Shown: positions 34,801 to 42,679 of the stretch, piece by piece
Layout of the letters: each line of letters starts with the position of its first letter
Numbering within the stretch: position 1 is the first letter of the stretch
Assembly (NCBI GenBank): GCA_963668605.1
Contig: OY764903.1
Coordinates: forward strand, 1,302,001-1,366,000
Direction of reading: 5' to 3'
Length of the DNA: 64,000 bases
From: G963668605 sp963668605
GTDB lineage: Bacteria; Acidobacteriota; Terriglobia; Bryobacterales; Bryobacteraceae
The notes under the pieces: generated by a model
Database searches by the model: none
The model's input: only the letters and a program-made list of their open reading frames with translations
What the model was told of the DNA's origin: nothing
Program-made: the position numbers and the translations under genes

Positions 34801-35151
34801 AACCGTCACGCTTTCCGATAGCGTTCCGAGTTCGAGTGGGATATTCAGTTCCAATGTCTGGCCTGTTGTTAACACAATTCCGTCGCGTGTGTGGCGCCGG
34901 AAACCGGAAAGTTCTGCCGTGACTGTGTAGGCGCCGATCGGCAGCGGACGAAGCGAAAAGAAGCCTCGTTCATTGGTCTTGGCTACCGTCCTGACGCCGG
35001 TTTCGAGCTGGGTTGCGACAACTTCCACGCCGGGAATCGAGGCGCTGAGCGAATCCGTAACCGTACCGCTGATACTGGCTTCCGTCATTTGGGCGCGCAG
35101 AATTGCACAGCTTAAGACGCAGAACAAAAATAAGAGCAAATGTTTTGGCAT
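31843..35151 (-). CDS. Oar-like TonB-dependent outer-membrane receptor
   Basis: The protein has 1102 residues. The signal peptide (LLLFLFCVLSCAILRAQ) is followed by a carboxypeptidase-regulatory-like domain (ISGTVTDSLSASIPGVEVVA to about 110), a plug (MPLGDRRAMNLVEITGA, GRTQSQMFFVDGG) and a long beta-barrel rich in aromatic strands, ending in LGLRLTY with the terminal aromatic residue used by the BAM machinery. Such receptors are heavily expanded in Acidobacteriota and probably import glycans or related oligomers. No obvious substrate genes flank it. It overlaps pdxT by 4 bp at its 3' end. Confidence 0.9.
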   Translation of the reverse strand: MPKHLLLFLFCVLSCAILRAQMTEASISGTVTDSLSASIPGVEVVATQLETGVRTVAKTNERGFFSLRPLPIGAYTVTAELSGFRRHTRDGIVLTTGQTLELNIPLELGTLSESVTVSAQASLLETRSSDSSQLVESKSIEEMPLGDRRAMNLVEITGAAVFVNYDSGSKPNFSLAGGRTQSQMFFVDGGTGQNMRIGTGQIDTDPPIESLQEVKIMSNGFSAEYGGSAGGVIIATTKSGTNEFKGALFEFMRNQKLDAANFFAPIVSGAKEKPALHYNVFGGTIGGPIKRDRTFFFFSYEGSRRRDGSIRTLTVPSMLERAGDFSQTFNARGVSTIYDPSSARKEGTATIRDPFPGNRIPSNRIDRVAGGFVPFFPQANRAADDATGANNFRANDVTALTRDNYIVKVDDNWNSSNKFTVRWLYNSDISTRNSVYPEPAADTNNQNDFHQQYWYGTWTRIFTPNLINEMRMTYGRRYAHTFSRGFGGSWPSKLGLNGVSDDAFPNIAPANYAALGSTNQDRQQFPIQQYQFVNNMSWIRGKQAIKFGGEIRPSMNYEINRPSASGRYVFSRAYSGAVGNAFSGNGFATMLLGTPTTFETRETDVLDRRSWYLSWFLQTDWTVHPGLTLNVGMRWETDTPFRDANNRINGFDVDAINPVSGNPGVVKFLGVNGFRTSPYDADWNNFGPRIGFAWRPFGTQKTVVRGGYGLFYAHPFDRAMSNAATLGFERSTNMVVQDGSLTVPYTLAGGLPIPPPSTPVLDDSFGAVAPGKTATQAVTFLESNHRTGYSQQMNLRVQRELPGGMLVEVGYIGNLSRKLSGGNLTMNQIRPELMGPGTGQKDRPFPQFSNVQILAPSLGISSYHAGMAKAEKRFSRGFSVLSTYTWSKFLDNTDGGAGSKLGDEGSSYSNYYNRKPDWGPSENDVRHRVTLSTVYQFPFGKGRPYLRTHWARYVLGGWSTGATALFQSGAPVTVTTQTNTTYSNSAGPLRADVLRNPNLPGGERTILHWFDTSAFQQPASYTWGNQGVGLVRADGIVNLNLSLIRTFTLREKMNLQFRGEFFNAPNHANFGVPGNTFEGAGFGIVNSARTARQVQLGLRLTY

Positions 35152-35229
35152 ACGTCGTTATTATTACATAGGCGCCATTGCGCACTATTTTCCGGCACAC
35201 CCCGCAGCAGAAGAGCGTCTATCCGCGTT

Positions 35230-35235
35230 ATACTG
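35230..35235 (+). promoter_or_regulatory. putative -10 box before the ABC-F gene
   Basis: TATACT at 35230-35235 predicts transcription from about 35242. The first good start codon is TTG 35244, so the mRNA could be leaderless. No clear -35 box. Confidence 0.3.
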
Positions 35236-35243
35236 GAATTTCC

Positions 35244-36863
35244 TTGATTTCCCTCAACAATATTTCCATGCGCTTCGGCGCCAAGATTCTGTTTGAAGAC
35301 GTTACCACGACGTTTCTCGCGGGGCGGCGCTATGCGATCAGCGGTCCGAATGGTTGTGGCAAGTCGACCCTGATGAAGATCCTGAATGGCGAACTCGAGC
35401 CATCGAAGGGTTCCGTCGTGCGCCCCAAGCGGCTCGGAGTTTTGCGCCAGGACCACTTTGCCTTCGACGAGTTCCGCGCGCTCGATACCGTCATCATGGG
35501 CAACGTCCCTCTGTGGTCGGCGCTCGCGGAACGCGACCGCTTGTACGATAAGCCGGAACTGACCGACGCGGATGGCATGCGCCTGGGCGAGTTGGAAGGC
35601 GTTGTCGGCGAAGAAGGCGGCTACACGGCCGACAGCGACGCCGCCATTCTACTGGAAGGCCTCGGCGTCGAAGACGCGCTGCATTCGCGCAAGATGAGCG
35701 AGTTGCAGGGTGGCCAGAAGGTGCGAGTGCTGCTCGCGCAGGCGCTATTCGGCAACAATGCTGCGCTGCTGCTCGACGAACCCACCAACCACCTCGATCT
35801 CGATTCGGTGCGCTGGTTGCAGGGTTACCTGCGCAACTACGAGGGTTCGTTGATCGTGATCTCGCACGATCGCCACTTTCTCAACGAAGTCTGCACGCAT
35901 ACCGCCGATATCGACTACGAGACGATCATCACGTACACGGGCGGCTATGACGACATGGTGCTCGCCAAGACCGCCGTACGCTCGCGCGTCGAGTCGCAGA
36001 ACGCACAGCGCGAAAAAAAGATCGAACAGCTCAACGAATTCATCGCCCGCTTTTCGGCCGGCACGCGTTCGAGCCAGGTGACCTCACGCAAGAAGGAAGT
36101 GGAGCGCTTGCAGACGGCGGAGTTGGCGCGCTCTAACATCGCGCGGCCTTTTATCCGCTTTGAGATGAAGCGCCCGTCGGGACGCCATGCGCTGGAGTTC
36201 AAGGGTCTCAATAAGTCGTATGGCGAGTTGAAGGTTATCCGGAATTTCACGGCGAACATCGCGCGCGGCGAAAAGGTCGCGCTGATGGGCCGTAATGGCG
36301 CTGGCAAGACGACACTGCTCAAATCGCTGCTGCGCAATGCAAGCGGCTCTCTCGACGAATCCGAGCAGATCTTTCCGATTGATGGCGGCACCGTCACGTG
36401 GGGCCACGAAGCTTCCGTGGGCTACTTCTCGCAGGATCACAACGAATCGATCACGAAGGGAACTACCGCGATCGAGTGGCTGAATCAGTTCGACTTGCAG
36501 GCCTCACAGGAAGAATTACGCGGCTTGTTGGGACAGATGCTGTTTAGCGGCGACGACGCGTTAAAACCGACGGAGGCGCTATCGGGCGGAGAGGCCGCGC
36601 GCCTGATCTTCTGCCGTCTGATGTTACAGAAGCCGAACTTTCTGGTGCTCGACGAACCAACCAACCATCTCGATCTCGAATCGATTAACGCGCTCAACGT
36701 GGCGCTGCAACGCTACGAAGGCACAGTGCTGCTGGTGACGCACGACTACGACGTGATCGACGAGGTCGCCACGCGCATCTGGCATTTCGAGAACAACCGC
36801 ATCGAAGACTTCAAAGGGCCGTATGCGGAGTACCTAAGCTGGGCTGAACAGAAGGTTTCCTGA
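35244..36863 (+). CDS. ABC-F family ATPase (ribosome-associated type)
   Basis: The protein has 539 residues from TTG 35244 (ISLNNISMRFG...). An upstream ATG at 35178 would add residues with no family similarity. Two ABC domains are present: Walker A SGPNGCGKST and MGRNGAGKTT, signatures ELQGGQKVR and LSGGEAARL, and two LLDEPTNHLDL-type Walker B motifs. They are joined by a charged ABCF linker (KKIEQLNEFIARFSAG). No TM segments. Family members act on the ribosome in translation control. The 3' end overlaps the convergent RND gene by 53 bp. Confidence 0.9.
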   Translation: MISLNNISMRFGAKILFEDVTTTFLAGRRYAISGPNGCGKSTLMKILNGELEPSKGSVVRPKRLGVLRQDHFAFDEFRALDTVIMGNVPLWSALAERDRLYDKPELTDADGMRLGELEGVVGEEGGYTADSDAAILLEGLGVEDALHSRKMSELQGGQKVRVLLAQALFGNNAALLLDEPTNHLDLDSVRWLQGYLRNYEGSLIVISHDRHFLNEVCTHTADIDYETIITYTGGYDDMVLAKTAVRSRVESQNAQREKKIEQLNEFIARFSAGTRSSQVTSRKKEVERLQTAELARSNIARPFIRFEMKRPSGRHALEFKGLNKSYGELKVIRNFTANIARGEKVALMGRNGAGKTTLLKSLLRNASGSLDESEQIFPIDGGTVTWGHEASVGYFSQDHNESITKGTTAIEWLNQFDLQASQEELRGLLGQMLFSGDDALKPTEALSGGEAARLIFCRLMLQKPNFLVLDEPTNHLDLESINALNVALQRYEGTVLLVTHDYDVIDEVATRIWHFENNRIEDFKGPYAEYLSWAEQKVS

Positions 36864-39800
36864 AGCGGCTTTGCAGGCGCTCCAGATACAGGTAAATCAC
36901 AGGCGTGATGTAGAGCGTCAGGAACTGGCTGACGATCAGACCGCCAACGACCGCTAGGCCGAGAGGCTGGCGGGCGTCGGCGCCCTCGCCATAACCGAGC
37001 GCGATCGGCATCGTACCGAAGAGCGCCGCAACTGTGGTCATCATGATCGGGCGGAAGCGCAACATGCAGCCTTGCCAAATGGCATCCCGCGGATTGGCGC
37101 CCTCGCGCCGCGCGTCGATGGCGAAATCGATCATCATGATCGCGTTCTTCTTTACAACACCGAAGAGCATGATGATGCCCACGAAGCCGTAAAGGTCGAG
37201 TTGCTTGCCGAAGAGCGCGAGCGTGAGCAGCGCGCCGAAGACGGCCGACGGCAGCCCCGAGAGAATCGTGATCGGGTGAATAAAACTCTCGTACAAGATG
37301 CCGAGCACGATATAGATCACGAGCAGGGCCACGATCAGCAGCAGCGAGAGGTTCTGGAATGAGCGTTGGAACTCCTTGGCCGTGCCCTGGAAGGTCGCGC
37401 TGACGGTAGGCGGCATGCGCAATTCGCGCACGGACTCATCCACCTTTTGCGTCGCTTCGCCGAGTGAGAAGCCGGGCTTCAGGTTGAAGGAGACCGTCAC
37501 GGCGGGCAACTGTCCGAAGTGGTTGATGTTGAGTGGACCGACGCTGCGCGACGTTCGCACGACGCTGTCGAGCGGGATAAGCGCTCCATTCGACGAGCGC
37601 ACATAAAGCTTCGAGAGAGCGCTCGCATTCCGCTGGTATTGCTTTTCCACCTCGAGGATCACCGAATACTGGTTGGCTGGTGCGTAGATGATCGAAACCT
37701 CGCGCCCGCCAAAGGCCGCGTAGAGCGCGCTCTGGATCTGCTGCGGCGTGACGCCGAGTGCGAGTGCGCGGTCCCGATCGATATTGACCAATAACTCCGG
37801 ACTTGCGATCTGCATGTCGGAGTTAACGTCGAGGAAGCCGGGCAGCGCACGCATGCGGTCGACCAGCCGCGGCGTCCACTGGAAGATCTCCTGCAGACTG
37901 GCGCTCTGCAATGTCATCTGGTACAGACTCGTCGACGACTGTCCGCTCACGGTGATCGGCGGCGGGTTTTGAATAAACGTCATCAGGCCCGGAATCGCGG
38001 CCACCTTGGGGCGCAGTTCGGTAATGATCTCGTCGACGGAGTGTTCCCGTTCGGCGCGGGGTTTCATGTGTGCGAAGACGAAGGCCTGATTGCCGCTGGG
38101 TACGATGGCGACGGCGCTTTCGACTTCGGGATGGGCGCGAATCGTTTCGGCAATGGCGCGATGATGCAGGGTCATTGAGTCGAAGGAAATGTCCTGGGGA
38201 CCTTGCGTGACGGCGAACATGAAGCCGCTATCCTGGCTGGGAATGAAACCTGTCGGCATGGTGAAGAACAACCATGCGCTGCCAACGAGCATCGACACCG
38301 CTACCAACAGTGTGACGAAACTGAAGCGCAGCGCGATACCGAGAGACCACTCATACCAGCGCGTCATCAGGTTGAAGCCGCCTTCGAGAGTGTGGTAAAC
38401 GAAGCCGTGCCTGGTATTGTGATCGTCGCGCAGGAAGCGGCTGCCGAGCATAGGCGTCAGGCTTAACGACACGAAGCCGGAGATCAGAATGGCGACGACA
38501 ATGGTGACCGAGAATTCGTGCAGCAGACGGCCGACAATCCCGCCGAGAAACAAGACGGGGATGAAGACGGCGACCAGCGAGATCGTCATCGAGATAATGG
38601 TGAAGCCGATTTCGCGCGAGGCTGCAAGCGCCGCCTGCATGCGCGTCTTGCCCATCTCCATGTGGCGCACGATGTTTTCGAGCATCACGATCGCGTCGTC
38701 GACTACGAAACCGACCGAGAGCGTCAGGGCCATTAGTGAGAGATTGTTCAGACTGTAGCCGAGCTGGTACATCACCGCGAACGTGCCAATGATCGAGAAC
38801 GGCACGGCGAGCCCTGGTATCAGGGTCGCCGAGAGATTACGCAGAAACAGAAAGATGACAAGCACGACCAGGGCGATGGTCAGGATGAGCGTAAACTCAA
38901 CGTCGTGAATCGAGGCGCGAATCGATTCCGAAGCGTCGAAGGCAACGGAGAGCCGTATGGAGGGCGGAATCTCGCGGCGGAACGACGGCAGCAATTGGTG
39001 AACGCTGTCAACCACCTGCACGGTGTTGGTGCCGGGTTGCCGCTGGACGGCCAGAACTACAGCGCGCGTGTTGTTGAACCAGCCGATCACCTTATCGTTT
39101 TCGACATCGTCGACCACGTGCCCGAGTTGATCGAGGCGCACGGGCGAGCCGTTGCGCCAGGCGACGATCACCGGGCGATAGGCTGCCGCGTCCTGCAGCA
39201 TGCCGGTGGATTGAATCGTGAAAGCCTGCTTCGCTCCGTATAACCGCCCGGTGGGCAAGTTCGTGTTGCTGGACTGGATGGCGCGCTGCACCTCATCGAT
39301 GCCGAGATCGTGCGCCGCGAGTTTGTCGGGATCCACCTGGACGCGCACCGCGTACTTCTGTGCGCCATACACAATCACGCGCGAGACGCCGCTGACCATC
39401 GAGATGCGCTGCGCCAGCAGTGTGTCGGCGTACTCGTTGACGGTGTAGAGCGGGACCGTCGCGGAATCGAGCGTGAGATAGAGTATGGGCTGCTCGGCCG
39501 GGTTCACCTTCTGGTACGAGGGCGGGCGCGGCATGTTCGGCGGCAAACGTCCGCCCGCTTTGGAGATGGCGGCCTGCACGTCCTGCGCGGCGGCGTCGAT
39601 GGTGCGTTCGAGCGCGAACTGAATCGTGATCGACGTATTGCCTTGTGAGTTGCTCGAACTCATCGACTCAATTCCCGCAATGGTGGAGAATTCGCGTTCG
39701 AGCGGCGTCGCCACGGACGAGGCCATCGTCTCGGGATTTGCGCCGGGCAGCGATGCGCTGACCTGGATGGTGGGGTAGTCGACACTGGGCAGCGCGGCGA

Positions 39801-39900
39801 CGGGCAGCGCGCGAAAAGCCACGACGCCAAACAGCAGGATCGCGAACGACACCAGCGCCGTCATGATCGGACGCTCGATGAACAGGCGTGAGATGTTCAT
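36811..39900 (-). CDS. HAE1-type RND multidrug efflux permease (MdtB/MdtC-like)
   Basis: A 1029-residue inner-membrane pump. The N-terminus MNISRLFIERPIMTALVSFAI and the porter motif YPTIQVSASLPGANPETM match MdtB/MdtC. TM4 has the HAE proton-relay Asp pair (GFVVDDAIVMLENIVRHME). The second half (GEATQKVDESVREL, VGIIMLFGVVKKNAIMMIDFA) repeats the fold. Its ATG overlaps the adaptor stop (ATGA, 4 bp), so the pair is translationally coupled. No outer-membrane channel gene is adjacent. Its last 53 bases lie antisense to the ABC-F gene. Confidence 0.93.
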   Translation of the reverse strand: MNISRLFIERPIMTALVSFAILLFGVVAFRALPVAALPSVDYPTIQVSASLPGANPETMASSVATPLEREFSTIAGIESMSSSNSQGNTSITIQFALERTIDAAAQDVQAAISKAGGRLPPNMPRPPSYQKVNPAEQPILYLTLDSATVPLYTVNEYADTLLAQRISMVSGVSRVIVYGAQKYAVRVQVDPDKLAAHDLGIDEVQRAIQSSNTNLPTGRLYGAKQAFTIQSTGMLQDAAAYRPVIVAWRNGSPVRLDQLGHVVDDVENDKVIGWFNNTRAVVLAVQRQPGTNTVQVVDSVHQLLPSFRREIPPSIRLSVAFDASESIRASIHDVEFTLILTIALVVLVIFLFLRNLSATLIPGLAVPFSIIGTFAVMYQLGYSLNNLSLMALTLSVGFVVDDAIVMLENIVRHMEMGKTRMQAALAASREIGFTIISMTISLVAVFIPVLFLGGIVGRLLHEFSVTIVVAILISGFVSLSLTPMLGSRFLRDDHNTRHGFVYHTLEGGFNLMTRWYEWSLGIALRFSFVTLLVAVSMLVGSAWLFFTMPTGFIPSQDSGFMFAVTQGPQDISFDSMTLHHRAIAETIRAHPEVESAVAIVPSGNQAFVFAHMKPRAEREHSVDEIITELRPKVAAIPGLMTFIQNPPPITVSGQSSTSLYQMTLQSASLQEIFQWTPRLVDRMRALPGFLDVNSDMQIASPELLVNIDRDRALALGVTPQQIQSALYAAFGGREVSIIYAPANQYSVILEVEKQYQRNASALSKLYVRSSNGALIPLDSVVRTSRSVGPLNINHFGQLPAVTVSFNLKPGFSLGEATQKVDESVRELRMPPTVSATFQGTAKEFQRSFQNLSLLLIVALLVIYIVLGILYESFIHPITILSGLPSAVFGALLTLALFGKQLDLYGFVGIIMLFGVVKKNAIMMIDFAIDARREGANPRDAIWQGCMLRFRPIMMTTVAALFGTMPIALGYGEGADARQPLGLAVVGGLIVSQFLTLYITPVIYLYLERLQSRFRKPSVQPSLGTPHTAL

Positions 39901-41111
39901 TGCGTTTCAAGCCCGAGCTTGGCCGGGTCGACGGCGCGGATGCGCGCGCCCGGGAAGAGTCTCAATTGTCCGTCGGTGACCACGGTTTCGCCGGGCGCCA
40001 CGCCTTTCTCGATAACCAGCTTGCCCTCCAAGGCGACGCCGACTTTGACGGGGCGCGGCTCCACCGTGCTGTCCGCCTTCACGATATAGACGAACTCGCC
40101 CTGCTGCCCGTTTTGCACGGCCTCGGGTGGGACGACGCTCGCATCTGCGATTGTGTCGAGCGTGAGTGCCACGTTCACAAACTGGCCGGGCCATAGCAGG
40201 CGATCCTGATTTTCAAAAACCGCTTTCAGGCGAATCGTTCCGGTAGCGGCGTCGACGCTGTTGTCCAAGACCACGACGCGGCCGTCCGCGGAGCGCCCCG
40301 GTTCGTCTTTGAGTGCCACGCGGACGGCCAGCGCCCGGTTGGCGCTGAGCCGCCGGATTGCGCCGAGGTGCTGCTCGGGAACGCTGAAATTCGCAAAGAT
40401 CGGCGTAATCCTGTGAAGCACGACCAACGGCACGTCGTTCACCTTTACCAGGTTGCCGGCGTAGACCAGCAGGTTGCCGGCGCGGCCCGCGATCGGCGCC
40501 TGAATCGAGCAGTAACTGAGATCGAGCTTAGCTTTGTCCACCGCGGCCTTGTCGCTGTTGATCGCGGCGTTGATACTCTCAATGGCGGCTTGCGAGGCGC
40601 GCACCGTTGCGAGAGTGACATCGGCGCCGGTGCGTACCTGGTCGGCTTGTGCCCGCGCGATGATGCCTTCCTTGGAGAGTTCCGCATAACGCGTCGCGTC
40701 GGCCTCGGCGTACTTCGATTGCGCGATGTCGCGCGCGAGTACGGCGTCGGCCTGGCGGAGTTGCGCGCGGTCGCGGGCCAGCGCGGCTTCGGCCTGGCGC
40801 AAGGCTTCCTCGTAGGGCCGCGCGTCGACCTTGAACAGCAGCGCGCCCTTCTCAATGTTCTGGCCTTCGGTGAAGTGCACGCTGAGGAGCTGGCCGGCGA
40901 CCTGCGACTTTACCTGCACCGTTTCGGAGGCGTCCATCGTGCCGACCACGCGCAGCGTAATCGGGATGGATTCCTTCCATACTCTCGCCACCGCGACAGG
41001 TACGACGGGCGGTGGGGGGGCGCTCTGCGCGGACTTGCGACTGCACGCGCTTAGCGCGAGAACGGCGCAGATGAGAGTGGCGACAAACAATGGGCGAGTT
41101 AGAAGCGGCAC
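39897..41111 (-). CDS. RND efflux periplasmic adaptor, lipoprotein (MdtA-like)
   Basis: The protein has 404 residues from GTG 41111, preceded by agaggga. The longer frame to 41273 would overlap the upstream gene and carries no signal. Lipobox LALSAC predicts lipid anchoring. Half-lipoyl motifs (VKSQVAGQLLSVHFTEGQNI and YCSIQAPIAGRAGNLLV) flank a long coiled-coil hairpin. The beta-barrel (LWPGQFVNVALTLD) and a membrane-proximal domain follow. Partner of the HAE1 pump downstream. Confidence 0.9.
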   Translation of the reverse strand: MPLLTRPLFVATLICAVLALSACSRKSAQSAPPPPVVPVAVARVWKESIPITLRVVGTMDASETVQVKSQVAGQLLSVHFTEGQNIEKGALLFKVDARPYEEALRQAEAALARDRAQLRQADAVLARDIAQSKYAEADATRYAELSKEGIIARAQADQVRTGADVTLATVRASQAAIESINAAINSDKAAVDKAKLDLSYCSIQAPIAGRAGNLLVYAGNLVKVNDVPLVVLHRITPIFANFSVPEQHLGAIRRLSANRALAVRVALKDEPGRSADGRVVVLDNSVDAATGTIRLKAVFENQDRLLWPGQFVNVALTLDTIADASVVPPEAVQNGQQGEFVYIVKADSTVEPRPVKVGVALEGKLVIEKGVAPGETVVTDGQLRLFPGARIRAVDPAKLGLETQ

Positions 41112-41145
41112 GGGTTCCCTCTGCAACGAATCGATAATTCGGATT

Positions 41146-42567
41146 TTAGCAGGCCGGTGCGTCGAGTTCAGTAGCGAACAGCAATGCCATCGCGCCGCCG
41201 CGTGGATCGCGGCCGAAGATCGCAACGCGGCGCAGATAGGCGTCGAGCGACGCTTGCTTTCCGGTGCCCTCACAGACGTCGATCAGACGGCCGTCGGCGG
41301 CGATACGCGCATTCACCGCGTGCCATGCTTTGTCCACGCATGCCTGATAAGCGGCACGATCCAGCCAGCCGTTGCGGATTCCGCGCAGCATGGCGGTAGC
41401 CGTCATTGCTGTGGCGCTGAATTCGGAGTACGACGCCGAATTGTCGATCACCTGGCGCCAGAGGCCGTCCGCTGTTTGATACGGCACGAGTGCGCTGATG
41501 TGCTGCTGGAACGCGAGCAGCATGGGATCGAAGGCGGGATGTGTTTTGGGCAGATCGGAAAGTGCGAGCGCCAGTCCCAGGGCGGGGAACGCGTTGCCGC
41601 GTCCCCAGGCGGCATCCGTTAGCGGCGAGTGGCGGTAGAGTCCGTCGGGCCGCAGGCATAGCTTTTGGATGAACCGTAGATGGCGCAGCGCCATGTCGAA
41701 GTATTTCGGGTTGCCCGTGAGCCGTCCGGCCTGCGCCGCGATCGGGCAGCCCATAAACACGGCGTCGCTCATCTCATCGTGCAGCGGCATGGATTCGCGC
41801 GGCGTGCCGTCCGGCAGGAATCCCAGATCCGCGGCTCTGCAGACCAGTTCGACGCAGCGCGCATCGCGCGTTCTTTTTGCCAACTCGCCAAACAACAGAT
41901 GTCCGGCAAGATGGCTACCAGTTGGCTTGGCGAGGCTCCGCTTCGTGCCGTCCAGGTACGGTTCCACGAACCGTTCCACCTCGGCGCTGCGTCCGAGCCG
42001 GAGTTGAGCGAGCAGTGCGACGGCGGAGATATAGACGGCTTCTTTGAATTCGTGACCGTACCACGGCGCCAGCTCTTCGGCGGCCTGCCGCGGCGTGCGC
42101 GCCAGACGGCGCTCGAGTTCGAGACGGGCTTCGGATTTTGGAATCGAACGTGGAAGCCCTTTGATCAGACCGGCCTTTGCGGCGTCGAGGCGCGCCGGGA
42201 TGCGACCCATGCCGGCTACGGAATTGTTCGCGAGCGCGGCTGCGAGGCCAAAATCCTGTGTGCCGGCGATCAGAACGAGGTCGGGCGCCTGGAGGCCAAT
42301 GGCGCGCCACAGCGCGTGCGATTCCGCGTTGTCTTTGTAGGCCAACCCGACGGGCGGAAAAACGAGTGGCGCATTCGACGCGTTCACGCGCGGAATTGTC
42401 AGAACGCGAAGGCCGCGCGGCGGCGAGGAGGACTCGCGCTGCACGATTCGGGTCGACGTTGCGTCGCCATCGAGACCGCCGACAAGCAGAACTACAGGCG
42501 GATCCGGGACGGCGCGCAAAAACGTGGGCATCCCGGCGAGGCTGAGCAGAAAGGCGGAACGCTGCAT
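41146..42567 (-). CDS. GH88/GH105-type unsaturated uronyl hydrolase, with degenerate peptidase-like N-terminus
   Basis: The protein has 473 residues, with a likely signal sequence (FLLSLAGMPTFLRA). Residues about 165-470 form an (alpha/alpha)6 barrel with GH105 features: HDEMSDAVFMGCPIAAQAG, GLYRHSPLTDAAWGRGNAFPALG and IDVCEGTGKQ. Such enzymes release unsaturated sugar residues left by pectin or glycosaminoglycan lyases. The first 130 residues (VVLLVGGLDGDATSTRIVQ, LTIPRVNASNAPLVFPP) resemble the start of M14 zinc carboxypeptidases, but the HxxE zinc ligands are missing. A neighbouring Oar-like receptor (42680, divergent) may import the substrate. Confidence 0.72.
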   Translation of the reverse strand: MQRSAFLLSLAGMPTFLRAVPDPPVVLLVGGLDGDATSTRIVQRESSSPPRGLRVLTIPRVNASNAPLVFPPVGLAYKDNAESHALWRAIGLQAPDLVLIAGTQDFGLAAALANNSVAGMGRIPARLDAAKAGLIKGLPRSIPKSEARLELERRLARTPRQAAEELAPWYGHEFKEAVYISAVALLAQLRLGRSAEVERFVEPYLDGTKRSLAKPTGSHLAGHLLFGELAKRTRDARCVELVCRAADLGFLPDGTPRESMPLHDEMSDAVFMGCPIAAQAGRLTGNPKYFDMALRHLRFIQKLCLRPDGLYRHSPLTDAAWGRGNAFPALGLALALSDLPKTHPAFDPMLLAFQQHISALVPYQTADGLWRQVIDNSASYSEFSATAMTATAMLRGIRNGWLDRAAYQACVDKAWHAVNARIAADGRLIDVCEGTGKQASLDAYLRRVAIFGRDPRGGAMALLFATELDAPAC

Positions 42568-42679
42568 GCTTCTATCTTGACGATAATCCCGTCGTTACGT
42601 TCCGGCGCTGCTTTGTGCCAGACCGGATATTCAGGTATAGACTGTTGGCAGTGCAGTTCAGCACGAAAAGGGTCTAATT

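Noticed and set aside
33712..34821. 369-residue ORF antisense to the Oar-like receptor
   Set aside because: Shadow frame of a clear TonB-dependent receptor.
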